The position numbers were made by a program, and so were the translations under genes. The notes under the pieces were generated by a model, which saw nothing but the letters and a program-made list of their open reading frames with translations, was not told the DNA's origin and did not search any database. Source: Vespa crabro (Eukaryota > Arthropoda > Insecta > Hymenoptera > Vespidae). From it: DNA of 64,000 nucleotides. How positions within the stretch are numbered: the first letter of the stretch is position 1; every line of letters starts with the position of its first letter. Shown here piece by piece: positions 1-11,876 of the stretch. The stretch spans positions 1,412,503 to 1,476,502 of the forward strand of contig NC_060974.1 in the NCBI RefSeq assembly GCF_910589235.1. Reading direction: 5' to 3'.

Positions 1-3000
1 CGGACAAATGCTACTGTTGACTTGGAAATTTCCCGACATCTCAAGGGAATGTTATGCCAGGTCCTCTCGAACAAATACGACTAACGTACTTAGAAATATA
101 CCGTCTTTCCGAAGGAAAGAAATGCTAATGCCTCTCGTAAGGAAGCGACAGTCGAACTTGGAAATATACCGACTAGTATTGAAAAAGTCATGCAATAAAC
201 ACTTGAATGAATGCGGCTGTCGGACTTGGAAATATTTCGACCTAGTTGATGGAAAGTTTTGCGAGGGCTAATCGAAACAATGCGTCTGTTGTTCTTGGAA
301 TTATTTCTAATGGTCGCGGCAAAGTGATTCGAATAACTTGTGTACCAATGCAACTGTCGGGCTTGGAAATATTACGACTTGTCGAGGGAAAGATATGCGA
401 GTGACTTTCGCATCAAAGTAACTGTTGGACTTGGAAATGTTTTGACAATTCGATTGTAAGTTATGCGAATAATTTTTAAACCAATGTGCCTGTCGGACAT
501 GGAAATATTACGACTGGTCTAGGGAAAGTTATGCGAATGATTCTGAAACAAATGCAACCGTCGGACAGGGTAATGTTCACACAAATCGGGGAAATTTATT
601 CCAGAGCCTCTCGATGTAATGTCGCTGTCAGACTAGGAAATAATACGACTAGTCGAGGGAAAATTATGCAGGTCACTCTAAAACAAATGCGAGTGTCGGA
701 AATGGAAGTATCCCTTCTAGTCCAGGAAAAGATATGCGAGGGTCTTGTGAACCAATGCGGCTGTTGGACTTTGAAATATTCCGACTAGTCGAGAGAAAGT
801 TATGCGAGTTATTCTAGAACCAATGCAACGGTCGGTCTTGCAAATATTTACTTAAGTCGGTGAAAGATATGCCAGTGCCTCTCGTACAAATGCGGCTGTA
901 CAACTAGGAAATATTCCGAGTAGCCGAGGGAAAAATTTGCAGAGTGAATCTAGATCTAATGCGACGGTCGGACATAAAAATATCGATTAGTAAATCCGAA
1001 TTTATTATTTTTTATTAGATAAATAATGAATTTATTATTAGAAAAATACCGAATAGTCGAAGGAAAGTTATGCGGGTGCCTCTAGAACCAAGACGACAGT
1101 CGTACTTAGACGCATTCCGAATAGTCGAAAGAAAGTTATGCTAGTTTTATTGGAACCAATGAGGCAGACGGATTTGGAAATAATCACACAAGTAGGGGAA
1201 ACTTATGCCAGTAGGTCTAGAACGAATGCGGCTATCGGTCTACGAAATATTCCAACTAGTCGAGAGATCTTTATGCGAGTATCACACGAACCAAAATGAA
1301 TGTCGTACTTGGAATCATTCTGACTTGATGAAGAAAGTTTATTCGAGGGACTTGTGTACTAAAGCGGATGTCGGAATTGGGAATATTCCCAGTGGGCGAA
1401 AGATTGTTATGCGTGTTACATACGTAACACTGCGACTACCAGACTTGGAAATATTCCGCCCAGACGAGGGAGTTTGTGCGAGTCCTCTCGAACCTATTCG
1501 TTTGTTGGATTTGAAAATATTCCGAATAAACTAGGGAAAATTATGCGAAATACTTGCAAACTAAAGCGACTGTCGGAATTGGAAATATTCTGAGTAGTCG
1601 AGAGAAAATTATGTGTGTGCCTCCCAAACCAATGCAGCTGGCGAACTTGGATATGTTCCGTCTAGTCGAGGAAAAGTTAGAAGAGTGACCCTCAAACCAA
1701 AACGGCTACCGAACTTTGAAATATTTCGTCTAGTCGAAAGAAAGTTTTGTGAGTGATTTTTGAACCAAAGCGACTGACAGATATAGAAATATTCCGATTT
1801 GTCGAGAAAACGTCATGCGACTCTAATCAATGCGGCTGTCGGACCTGTAAATAACTCGACTAATCAAGAGAACTATGTGCGATTGCCTCTGGATGTAAAG
1901 CAGATGTCGGACTTGGAAAAATCCCGACTAGTCGAGGGAAATTTATGCAAGTTATTCGGGATCAAGTGCAACGCACGGACTTGAAAATCATCCGAATAAC
2001 TGATGGAAAATTATGAAAGTTTCTAACGAAAACAACTTTTGTACCAGGAAACATTCCGACTAGCAATGTGAAATTTAAACGATTGCTATTCGAACCAAAA
2101 CGTCCGTCATAGTAGGTAATATTGGGACTAGACGAGCGAAAGTTATGCGAGTAACTTGTAAACCAATGCGACTGTCGTGCTTGGAAGTATTCCGACTAGT
2201 AGAGGAAAAGTTATGCGATTGTCTTCCAAACCAATGCGGCTGTAGGACTTTGGAATATTCCGACTAATCGAGAGAATGATATGCGAGTTCCTCTCGAACC
2301 AATAAGGCTGCCGGACTTGGAAAATTACTGACTAGTCAATGGAAAGTTATAAGAGTGACACTCGAATCAATGCGACCGTTGGACTTGGAAATACCCCACC
2401 TAGTCGAGGTAATAATATGTGAGTGCCCTTCGAACCAAATCGGCCGCCGGATTTGGAAAAATACCGATTATTCGAGGAAACTTCTGCGAGTTCCACTCGA
2501 ACCCTTGCTGATGATGGACTTGGAAATTTTCCGACTAGTCGAGAGAAAGTTATACGATGGTCTATCGAACCAATGCAGCTTTCTGACCTGGAAACATTTC
2601 GACTAGTCAAGGAAAAGTTCTTCAAGTAACGGAATTCACAGCAACTGTCGAATTTGGAAGTATTCCGACTAGTCGAAGGAAGGTTATGCGAGTTACACTA
2701 GAACAAATGCGGCGGTCAGACATGAAAATATCACTACTATAAATGGATATGTTTTGCGAGAGCCATTGCGTCTGTCGGAATAGAAAATATTCCGATTAGT
2801 CGGGGAAAGTACGCTAGTACCTCTCGAACGTTTACCGGTCTTGTAATTATTCCGACGAATTGAGGAAAAGTTATACGAATTACACTAGAAGCAATGCGAC
2901 GGTCGAACCTCGACATATCCCGACTAGCCAAGGGGAAGCTATGCGAGCGTCTCGTAGAGCATTTCGACTGTCAGAGTTGGAATTATTCCAACTAGTCAAA

Positions 3001-3982
3001 GGAATATTATATGACTTCTGCTCGAACCAATGCAACTGGCGGACTTGGTACAATTCCGACTAATCGAGCGAAGGTTATGTGAGTGAACCAACACGACTGT
3101 CGTAATTGGAAGTATTTCGACTAGTCGAGGGAAAGTTATGCGAATAACACTATTACCAATGTAATCATAGGGCTTGAAAATATTCCAATTAGTCGTGAGA
3201 AAGAAACGCGCATGCTACTCAAAACATTACAATTGTCTGAATTAGAAATTTTCCGATTAGTCAAGTCAAACTTATGCGACTGCAACTCTACCCAAAGTGA
3301 TAGACGAACTTGGAACCATTCCGACCAGGCGAAGGAAATTTATGCAGGTGCATCTCGAACCAAAGCGAATGTTGTACTTGAAATCATTCCAACTATAGGA
3401 GGAAACGTTATTAAAGTGATTTTTGATTCGAAGCAGCTGCCGGAATTTGGAATATTTCCATTGGTCGTGGGAATGTTATGCGAGTGCCACTTTAAACAAA
3501 ACGAATGTCGTACTTGGAATCATCCCGACTAGATAAAGAAACGATATTCGAAAGACTTGTGAACCAAAACGGCTGTAGCAATTGAGAATATTCATAGAGG
3601 TAGAGGGAATTTTATGCGTATGCCTTTTGATCCATTGAGGATGTCGGACTTGGAAATGTACCGACTAGTGTAGAGATTTATGCGAGTAACTCTAGAACCA
3701 ATAAGTCTGTCGGACTGAGAAATAATCCGACTAGTCCGAAAGAAATGCAAGTGCATAACGAAAAAATGCAACGTTCAGACTTGTTAATAATCAGATAAGT
3801 CGGAGAAAGTTAAGCAACTGCCTCTCGGACCAAAGCTATTGGCGGACTTGGAAACATTCCGACTATTTGAGAGGAAGTTATGCGAGTGCCACTCGAACCA
3901 AAGCGACTGTAAAACTTGAAACTGTTCCGATTATTCGGGGTAAATTTATGCGAATGACTTGAGAACCAATACAACAGTCAAT
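1..3982. repeat. 68-bp tandem satellite array, diverged
   Basis: The whole block is built from a unit of about 68 bp. Its most constant part reads approximately GACTAGTCGAGGGAAAG, followed by TTATGCGAGTG, then CTCTCGAACCAATGCG, then CTGTCGGACTTGGAAATATT. I measured the period between equivalent bases at 2644 and 2712. The length allows about 58 copies. Copies differ by substitutions and small indels, so this is an old array. It is interrupted near 975-1050 by an AT-rich insert. The unit length is not a multiple of three and the open frames within it are short and random, so I see no coding capacity. The left edge of the array lies outside the window. Confidence 0.93.
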
Positions 3983-4029
3983 GCTAATAGTAACAAAAAT
4001 AAAATTAACGATAATTATAATAATACTAA

Positions 4030-4073
<44 letters not shown>

Positions 4074-5105
4074 TACGCCATAAAAATGATAATATTAATA
4101 AAGATTTTAAAACAATAATAATAATAATTACGATAATAATGAAAATAATGTTAATAAAGATATTAATTGTAATAATAAAGATAATGATTAGTACAATTAT
4201 AATAATAATAACGATAATAGTAATAATAGTAAAAGTAAAAACGATAATAATAATAATAAGAATAATAATAACAATATTAGAATAATAATAACGACGATAT
4301 TTACAACGATAAGAATGAACGATATTAATTACAATAATATAAATAATAATAATAATTATAATAAAGGGAGAAATAATAACAGTAACGATAATAAAAATAA
4401 TAATAATAATAACGATTATAATAAGGATAATAATAATAAGGATATAAATACAACGAGTACATTAGGAATAATTATAATAATAACGAAAATAATAGTAATA
4501 AGAATAGTGAAAATAAAAATAATAATAATAAACGAAATAATATTAATAATAATTTTAATAACGATAATAATAACAACAAAAATAATAATAACGATAATAA
4601 TGTCGATAATAATAAAAAGGATAATAATAACAATATTAACATTAACGCAATATACTCACAATAACGAAAATAATAATAATAACGATAATAATGTCGATAA
4701 TAAAGAACGATAATAATAACGATTATAACAACAACGATAATAATGAATATAATAATAGAAACGATAATGACAGTTTAAACGACAATAATAATAACGATAA
4801 TAATAATAATAATACGAATAATGATAACAATAATAATAAAAATAACAAAAATAATAATAACAATACTAAATGTAACGATAATTTTAATAACAACAGTAAT
4901 AATAACGATAATAATAATAATACTAGTAATAGCGATAATAATATCTATAATTATAGCGATATTAATAACAATAATAAAACTAACGAAAATAATAATAATA
5001 ATAATAACGGTAATAATTATAATAATGTAAATGATGATAATAATGACAATAACAAAAATAATAATAATAATAACAAAAATAAAGGTAATAATAATGATAA
5101 TAATT
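3983..5105. repeat. Degenerate (AAT)n array with frequent AACGAT variants
   Basis: About 1.1 kb of (AAT)n on the plus strand, with dispersed variants, most often AACGAT, AACAAT and ATT interruptions. Long Asn/Ile/Asp-rich open frames here are by-products of the repeat. The array separates the satellite from the 3' end of retrotransposon copy A1. Confidence 0.93.
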
Positions 5106-5464
5106 TTCTTTTACATAGGAGGTGAAATGCATTTACGCACTGGGACAACTACTTGTCCCTGGTGTCGAGCTCGTTCTATACCGATTAAAACTACTTATAC
5201 TGCTGCTGGGCACTAGCCCGGGACCGTTTTCCACATTAACTTGTGCTAGGATCGTTTTCTTCGCCCTTTATGCTCGCTGCTGTCTGTTCCTACATCTTCT
5301 TTCCTATTTACTTAGCAGGTACTGTCCAGGTCACTTTTTTTCGTCTGAAGAATGTCCAGCATCCAGTAGGCTATCAAGTTCCAGCATTCCTCATTTCGGA
5401 GCATGATCTCCACTATGCCATCGGGAGTCACTTGTCCAATTTACATTTCCAACTCTCACTTGCG

Positions 5465-7400
5465 TTACACACAACGGTCACAGTGGAAGAAGGTATGCAC
5501 CACGTCGTCTTTTGTTCCTGGGCAGTACAGACACTCCTGTGTTCTTCCCCAGCACATCTTATATAGATAGGCTCGGATGTATCCGTGTCCATTCAGGAAC
5601 AGCGTCAGGTAATAGTTGGTCTCACCGTGCCGCCAATCTATCCACGTCTTCAGGTCTTTGATCAATCTCGCGGTCCAACGTCCTGTCGAGTCGTGTTCCT
5701 AGGACGTCTGCCAGTTCCGAAAGGTCTTTTCTTTCTCCTCTTTGCTTTGTACCGCATTTCGAACCTCGGTTTTTCTAAGGTGCACCGCTTTACGTTCTTT
5801 CATTAAGAGCGCAATTTGTATGACTCCATAGATTACTAGTATGGCTAGTTAGGACACCGTTCTGTACACTGAGGCTATCTTAAGTGCTGCTCACTTTTGT
5901 ACCTGCGCAAGGCTTTCCCGGTACGACTTATTGCTAAACGAGTCCGCCCAAACTTCAGCACCGTAAAAGAAAACTGACTGTACCGCGGTCATTGGCGATG
6001 GGCGCTTACTGGCTTTGGGCCCGGTGACGTTGACCATAGACCAACTCAGGAAAATAACGCCGTTTGCAGCTTTATTCGCAATTTGTTGGATCTGCGCCCC
6101 GAAGCTCAGCCTGCAGTTAATCATGATTCCCAAATACCTAATTGCCGGCTTGGACTCCACTGCTATATCTACAACTTGCAAAGGGAGGGTGATGTTTATT
6201 TTCCTCAATTTAATGATAACAATTTCCGTTCTTTCGAGAACTGACAGCAGGCCGTGGTCTGCCATCCAGCCGTTTATCGTCCGCATGACTTTGTTAAGCT
6301 TTACCTGAGTCAGTTCAACATCTCTTGCCATGATTATACCCGCGATGTCGTCCGCATATCCCACAAAGAGCATCTCTTCTAGCATTTCGATCCTCAACAA
6401 ACTGTCGTATGCCATGTTCCAGAGATTTTGCCCGAGGATTGATCCCTGGTCCACTCCGGCGGTTACCTTCATTTTTCTCTGCCCCTCTGTGGTCTGATAC
6501 TTTAGTGTTTCTCAGGTAGTCATCAAGCTTGCGCTGGAGATACTTCAGTACTTGAATGTTTGTTCCAGCGCATGCATGATGTCACCCCATCTTGCCGAGT
6601 TAAATAATATCTTTACGTCAAGCATCACCAGTAGGACTACTTGACGCGAGTGCCAGTTGTACGCCGCTTTCCGCACTGATTCTGTGATTTCCTGGATCGC
6701 GTTGATTCTAGCAGTTTACATGCCTTGTCGAGCATGCATAATGGCTGATAAGACGATGGCATCTTTTGGTCTCCTTTCCCTTACCGATGAGCAAAAGGCA
6801 CGCTGTTTTCCATCGCGATGGGAAAAGTACAGTTGTTAAACAGGCATTGTACGCCTTTAACAGTAGACCTGGATTTTGCTGTACTACTATTTACAGCACC
6901 TCATTTGGTATGCCACCGGGACTTGGTGCCTTCTTTTTTCGTAAGATTCGGGCCGTCCTCTCTAGCACTTCTGCGCTGATGGGGTGAATAGTCCTCTTCT
7001 TGGCCAAAGTCTATCTCTGGCCTGGTCGAATGTGCCTGAAGGAGGATACCCACGATGCTTCTTATGATGGTCGTGTCCATGACTTGTGACGGTCTCAGGG
7101 CCCTGAGCTTCTGGGTTACAATTTTGTATACCAGTCCTCATGGCTCCTTACTGATATCCTCCCTTAACTTCCTCCAGCAGCCAACCTTGCCTTTGTTCTT
7201 GGCCCGGCGCAGTTGCTTTATCGTGGCCTTATATTCCACAGAATTGGCGACAGCTTCGCTCCCTTTCCTTGTTTGTTGTGCAACTCGTCTCAATTTTAGG
7301 CAATTTCGGCACATCTACGCGATCTCTAGAGTCTACCAGTATGCAGATCGCTTGCCGTAGCGAGGTCTCTTGTACGGTATGGTGGATTAGCAAGCCGTGA
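5465..7400 (-). pseudogene. A1 ORF2: reverse transcriptase part, decayed
   Basis: The longest open piece (5891-6472) covers the RT palm and thumb. It has a GVDQGSILG block (family form GVPQGSxLGP) and the catalytic box VGYADDIAG with both aspartates kept, followed by an RYLGIMI motif typical of this group. A second piece (5465-5665) carries a Cys-rich tail, CLYC...HTFFHC, matching the C-terminal zinc-binding motif of R1-type ORF2 proteins. Between about 6480 and 7400 the finger region and the linker to the endonuclease are broken by stops and frameshifts. The enzyme would have performed target-primed reverse transcription; this copy cannot make it in full. Confidence 0.82.
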
Positions 7401-7693
7401 CGGTGTGGCGGGTAGTAACTCCAATAAGTGTTTTTGTCGAGACCTTCACTGTTGCTTCGGGTTCTTCGGTAATTTCTATTTCCCGAGATATTGTTTTAAT
7501 GAATTTTCCGGAGTCCATCTTGTGAACGTTCTATCTACTTGTAGTCGTTTTGCCTTCACCGCCTCTCCGTGAATCTCCGTATACACTAAAGGTAACTTAA
7601 TGGTTATCGTTTCCAGTGTAGACGTCAATCACCTTCCACTACTCGAACCGCTGTAATAGGACCTCATTTGAGAGAAAGATGGCCGGAATCGTC

Positions 7694-8320
7694 TCAGGGT
7701 ACCCGGGGCGCCGGAAGGTTGTAATCGAGCCAATGATCAAGACATATCCCTATTCTGGCTGCTATTTCCACCACGCATTTGCTTCTTGAGTTTTGTTGCA
7801 GCATTCTCCACTCGACCGCCTTAGCATTGAAGTCATCGGCCTCCAATATGTTAACTCTTGTGTTCCTGACTATTTCATTCAGCATGTCAATTTTTTCCCG
7901 TAAATCGTGGATGAGTTCGTTTAGTGTGAAGTAACAACTAAAATAAATAACCTCCCGAATTTTAATCCAAACAAAGCCATCGTGACTTCCGTGACTCTGT
8001 ACTGGTATCTTGCTTGGTTCCAGGATCCAGATGGCCGAAGTGACGTGAGGATCAGAGAACCTTAAGGACGAATTCTTGTTCCAATATTGTTCACTGATCA
8101 ACTGCAGATCTGCACTCTTCTCCTGGGCCAGCTGACACAGTATAACATACCGTTGTCGGTATTGCTCTTGTTCAAATTTACTTATAGTATTCGCGTTATC
8201 GCAGGAGCTTTTGTGGCATTATTGAGAGCTTTCTTGAAGATGCTACAATGCTCGATCCAGAACCGTGGTCACCTTCGAGTCTTTCTTGTCCATTATCCGC
8301 CACCGTAACATACACTTTAC
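7694..8320 (-). pseudogene. A1 ORF2: endonuclease part, decayed
   Basis: The frame 7694-8101 begins with an ISEQYWN block. It contains FVWIKIRE and a stretch ending ADDFNAKAVEW, corresponding to the GDFNAKxxEW core of the APE-type endonuclease of R1-clade elements. The usual glycine before the catalytic aspartate is replaced here. The start of the domain lies in a different frame upstream, towards 8320. The domain normally nicks the target and sets insertion specificity. Confidence 0.8.
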
Positions 8321-8339
8321 CTGAGTCAGTTCAACATAA

Positions 8340-9460
8340 CATACAGATTTCCGGGATCAGGCACTCCCACACTTGATGGTTAGCTTTACCACATTAGGTA
8401 AAAACAAGCAGAGCATGCTTCTCTCCGAGCACTCGCAGTTCCGAACGGAATGCCCATATCCAAGACATCTATAACACCATGAGGTGTTATAGATGTGTTT
8501 CCCGCCCTTTGCCTTTTTCTGCAGTTGACCTACCCTACCTTAATATGCTCCGACTTTAAAAGTTGGCTTGCTCCATGCTCGCTAACCTATACGACGGCCA
8601 TTTTGAGCCCTCTCCAGTTTATTTTCGTCGTCCAAATCATCATTTTTTCTTCAGAGCCCATCTGTATGTCCCTCCTGATCGCTTCTTCCATTTCTCGGGC
8701 AGTGCTTAAGCTATCGAGGTCTGTAATCTCTATCGTCACCCCAGATTCTAGATCGCGGACTATCTCCTTGTGGTGACACATCCCTAGGATGTGTCTAAGT
8801 GTATCTAAGAAGGCGGCCTTGTGTGAAACTACTCAAATCCAGAAACAAATCCCTCGTCCTTATTTAGCGGATTGATCTCACATATGATTCCGGCTCGTCC
8901 GATTTAGTTCTGCTACGGATTTCCTCGAGCAAGTCTGCATAGATTTTTTCTCCATTCAGACTGATCAGTGGGGCCTCCAAGCGAGGCACTGTTCGCCTTT
9001 GTCTATTCTAATTTTCAATTGGCATTTTTTGACTTTCTTACGTTCGCCGGGTACTTAAGCATGTCTTAGCTGATTTTTTTTTGGTTTCCGTCTTCCTTTG
9101 GCTACCTCCGTCCAGGCAGGAATGGGAAGCGCATCGTCCTTCTTTTTTCGGCCTTCTCCTCTACCGAACTCGACCCTGCTCGTTTTTGTTGGCCCCTCGA
9201 TTTTTTCGCCCTGGAATGCCATACCACGTGATTTATCACATGCCGTTCATCTATGTTGAGCCCATCCGGAAAGTTCTGTGGCCTTCCAGAAGACTCGCAG
9301 GTGAGCAACGACATACAAGGCTTTTCCCAATAGCACGATGCATTTCTTGACATCTGCAGTGATATATCTTTGCCGCTCTGTTGCAATTTTATGGTCCTCA
9401 GTATCACTATGCATTTGGCTAATTCCTTTTCTTCTTTTTTATCCTCGTACACGGTATGTG
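8340..9460 (-). pseudogene. A1 ORF1 (gag-like) remnant with one CCHC knuckle
   Basis: The minus strand near 8520-8416 encodes CYRCLGYGHSVRNC, a CX2CX4HX4C zinc knuckle; the following knuckles are degraded. Upstream, the frame 8587-8781 has a charged region (SLSTAREMEEAIRRD) that matches an equivalent segment in A2 (SLTTAQDVEETIRRD at about 17251-17529). This is the RNA-binding ORF1 protein of the element, broken by several frameshifts. A perfect 14-bp hairpin lies inside the knuckle codons (8465-8496). Confidence 0.72.
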
Positions 9461-9930
9461 GTCAGCGATTGATAAACCTGTAACATGATTTTCCCGGAGT
9501 CATCCATTTTTCGCATAGCCACTTTCTTTCCTCTCTACCTCTTTTTTCTTTCTGAAATATCCCTTTGATCGGCGTGTCTGATAGTGTTCGCACGATCTAT
9601 GATCTCCTTTTAAAAGGATTGTTCCTGCTTGTAGCTTTTCTAATCCAATGCCAACAAAGATAGCCACGGCATAGTACTGCAGCAAATGACGAAGGCAGCG
9701 GGACTGCTTGGGCATCCTTCCAGCAACCGTTACTAGGAAGCCCATCATCTGCAGCATAACTATATTCTTCCTCAATGCTACCCATAATTGAATTCTTATT
9801 TCGGGTGTCCGTCCCATAGATATTTTTGGTCCACACTGGAATACCCGGTATCATTCATATATTCAAAGTGTCCCTTATCCGCCACATAGGGAGGGGCTCA
9901 ATGGGGGAATAGCAAACCCACACATTATGT

Positions 9931-10138
9931 TTAATAATAATATTAATCATAATAAAGATAATAATAATAATAACCATAATAATAATTACGATAATAAAAA
10001 AATAATGATAATAATAACGGGAATAATAATAACAATAACAATGACAATAATAAGAATAACCATGATAACAATATTATAAATAACGATAAGTATAATAAAA
10101 ACAACAATAATAATAATTATTATTATTATTATTATTAA

Positions 10139-10199
<61 letters not shown>
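9931..10199. repeat. (AAT)n array switching to (ATT)n at about 10120
   Basis: The plus strand reads (AAT)n until about 10118, then pure (ATT)n up to 10199, giving a long self-complementary junction. The left part flanks the 5' end of A1 and the right part flanks the 5' end of B1. Confidence 0.93.
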
Positions 10200-10200
<1 letters not shown>

Positions 10201-10426
10201 CCCCTGTGGGTAGGGGGAAGTAGAATACTCCCACAGTACTCCCTGCTTGTCGTAGGAGGAGACTAAAAAAGACTGTGTGAATGGCGTGTGAATGTTCTTG
10301 TTCGGCTATTTCTACCTTTGTTCTTCTTTTGTATCTTTTTCTATTCTTTCTCTCACTCTCAAGCTTCCTCCCGTTCCTTTCCTTTCCTTTGGGGAGCTTG
10401 CCTCCCAATAATTAATTATATTTCTT

Positions 10427-11876
10427 ATGATGGATAATACAGAAAAAGGTAAAAGCGGGCGTGGGTGGGATACCCATGCCACGGCGATGTCAGGTGATGT
10501 TAGGGCAGGCCACTCGCCGTCGTCATCAAACAACTGCCAAGTGCTTGGGGTAGGCAACCTGGCCCCAACTCTTGATATTGCTACAGGAAGAACACCACAG
10601 GTAGGCGACCTGGCCTGCGGTGTGTCTACGGCGCCAGGAAGGGTAGGATATGAGGAAAGCCACTTGGAGGAGTGGCAATTGGCTGCCAAGGCCGTAGATA
10701 GCACAAGGTTCTCCGGCCTGACGTCACCTATCCAGCCTGCGTTGGGGACATCATAAGATGGAGAGAGTGAGAAACTCGCGCAAGCGAAAATACTCCTTGC
10801 GAAAATGAAGGAGGCTATTACTAGACAGCCCAACGTAAACAACGCTATTAGGCAAGGGCTCCCAGAACTGGAGGACATCATAAACAGCCTCGAGTTCATT
10901 TAAAAATCTCGAACAATGGTCAATAAGCGAGCGAGGACCCTCGCCTGAGTTTCTCAGAGCCCTTGGGCAAATTCTGTAATTGATGCTGGCGCTATTAAAA
11001 GAGTAGCCACAAGCCCGCCGTAATTGCCTCAAGAAAGCCTCAAAAGACCAAGGCAAGAGACGACTACGACCGAAGCCACCAAGTGGACGGAGGTCGTTAA
11101 GAAAAGATATTATAAAGATAAACCAGCGACGAAGGTGATGAATCTCCCACAGCAGGAGAAAAAGAAGCCTAGGATATCGGAGGACAGGCCGAGAAAGAAA
11201 ACAAGGCCGGACGCGATCCTCCTGAAACCTGTGCAAGGTAAATCTTACGCAGACGTAGTCGGAGTAATCCACCAGCGCCTCAAGACCAGCGGAACAGGGG
11301 TAGACGTTAGATCGGTCCGGCTGACCAAAACTGGAGGAGTTCTCCTCGAAGTTAAAAAGACCACTGCGCATATCAGGGCCTCATTCGCAGAAACCCTGAG
11401 GAAAGAAGTTAGAGAAACGAGCAGCATCACGGAACTGAGCTGCTAGAGCTACGCTGGAGATACGGGACTGCGATTGCTGCACATCGGTGGTAGAAGTCGA
11501 GGAGGCCCTAACGAGGACCCTGTCAGACTACGCGGGGAAACTCGAAGTTAAAATGACGAACCCCAACGCGAGACAACAACGCCTGGCCCTCGTCAAAATA
11601 GAAGAGGAAGCAGCTGCGAAGCATTTGAAGGCAGGCCGAGTGCTGGTCGGCTTCGTCAGCTGCAGGGTTAGGCGTAGAGCAGAAGTGAGGCGATGCTACC
11701 GCTGCCTCGACTATGGCCACCATAGCACTTCGTGCAAGGGCCCTGATCACAGTAAGTTTTGCTATTTCTGCGGCGGCACGAGGCACAAGATCAAAGACTG
11801 TAAGGACAGCGAGCCTACCTGCTTCTTGTGCTCAAATAGCGTTGCTGAATCTAAGAAGCACTTGGCGGGATCATGA
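10427..11876 (+). pseudogene. B1 ORF1 (gag-like) with three Cys-rich knuckles, frameshifted
   Basis: Pieces in different frames cover a low-complexity N-terminus (10427-10756), a coiled/charged region with GLPELED near 10860, a Lys/Pro-rich basic region (11024-11446) and a C-terminal zinc-knuckle domain (11487-11876). The knuckles are CYRCLDYGHHSTSC and CYFCGGTRHKIKDC, followed by a third partial CFLC. The stop codon at 11874-11876 overlaps an ATG at 11873 as ATGA, the stop-start overlap expected for coupled translation of ORF2. At least two frameshifts or stops separate the pieces. Confidence 0.83.

Larger units (their letters stand above)
5106..9930 (-). mobile_element. R1-clade-like non-LTR retrotransposon, family A copy 1 (A1)
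   Basis: A minus-strand element of about 4.8 kb. In order it encodes a zinc-knuckle ORF1 remnant (about 9460-8340), an apurinic-type endonuclease (about 8320-7694), and a reverse transcriptase with a C-terminal Cys/His motif (about 7400-5465). Its 3' terminus, read on the minus strand, contains ATGCATTTCACCTCCTATG followed by an A-rich tail and then an ATT array. The same 3' end recurs in A2 and A3. Its 5' side also abuts an (AAT)n array. Multiple stops and frameshifts make it non-autonomous. The endonuclease and RT style fit the R1 clade; the exact lineage needs a tree. Confidence 0.85.

Noticed and set aside
8..3532. Open frames of 60-109 codons in the satellite
   Set aside because: The unit is 68 bp, so frames shift every copy; the peptides repeat the same satellite motif in rotating frames.
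1..3982. CRISPR-like array (regular repeat spacing)
   Set aside because: The repeats are contiguous with no unique spacers, and the window is eukaryotic.
3983..5125. Long Asn/Ile-rich open frames (up to 144 codons) in the AAT arrays
   Set aside because: They are direct translations of a trinucleotide repeat, present in all frames, with no domain or start context.
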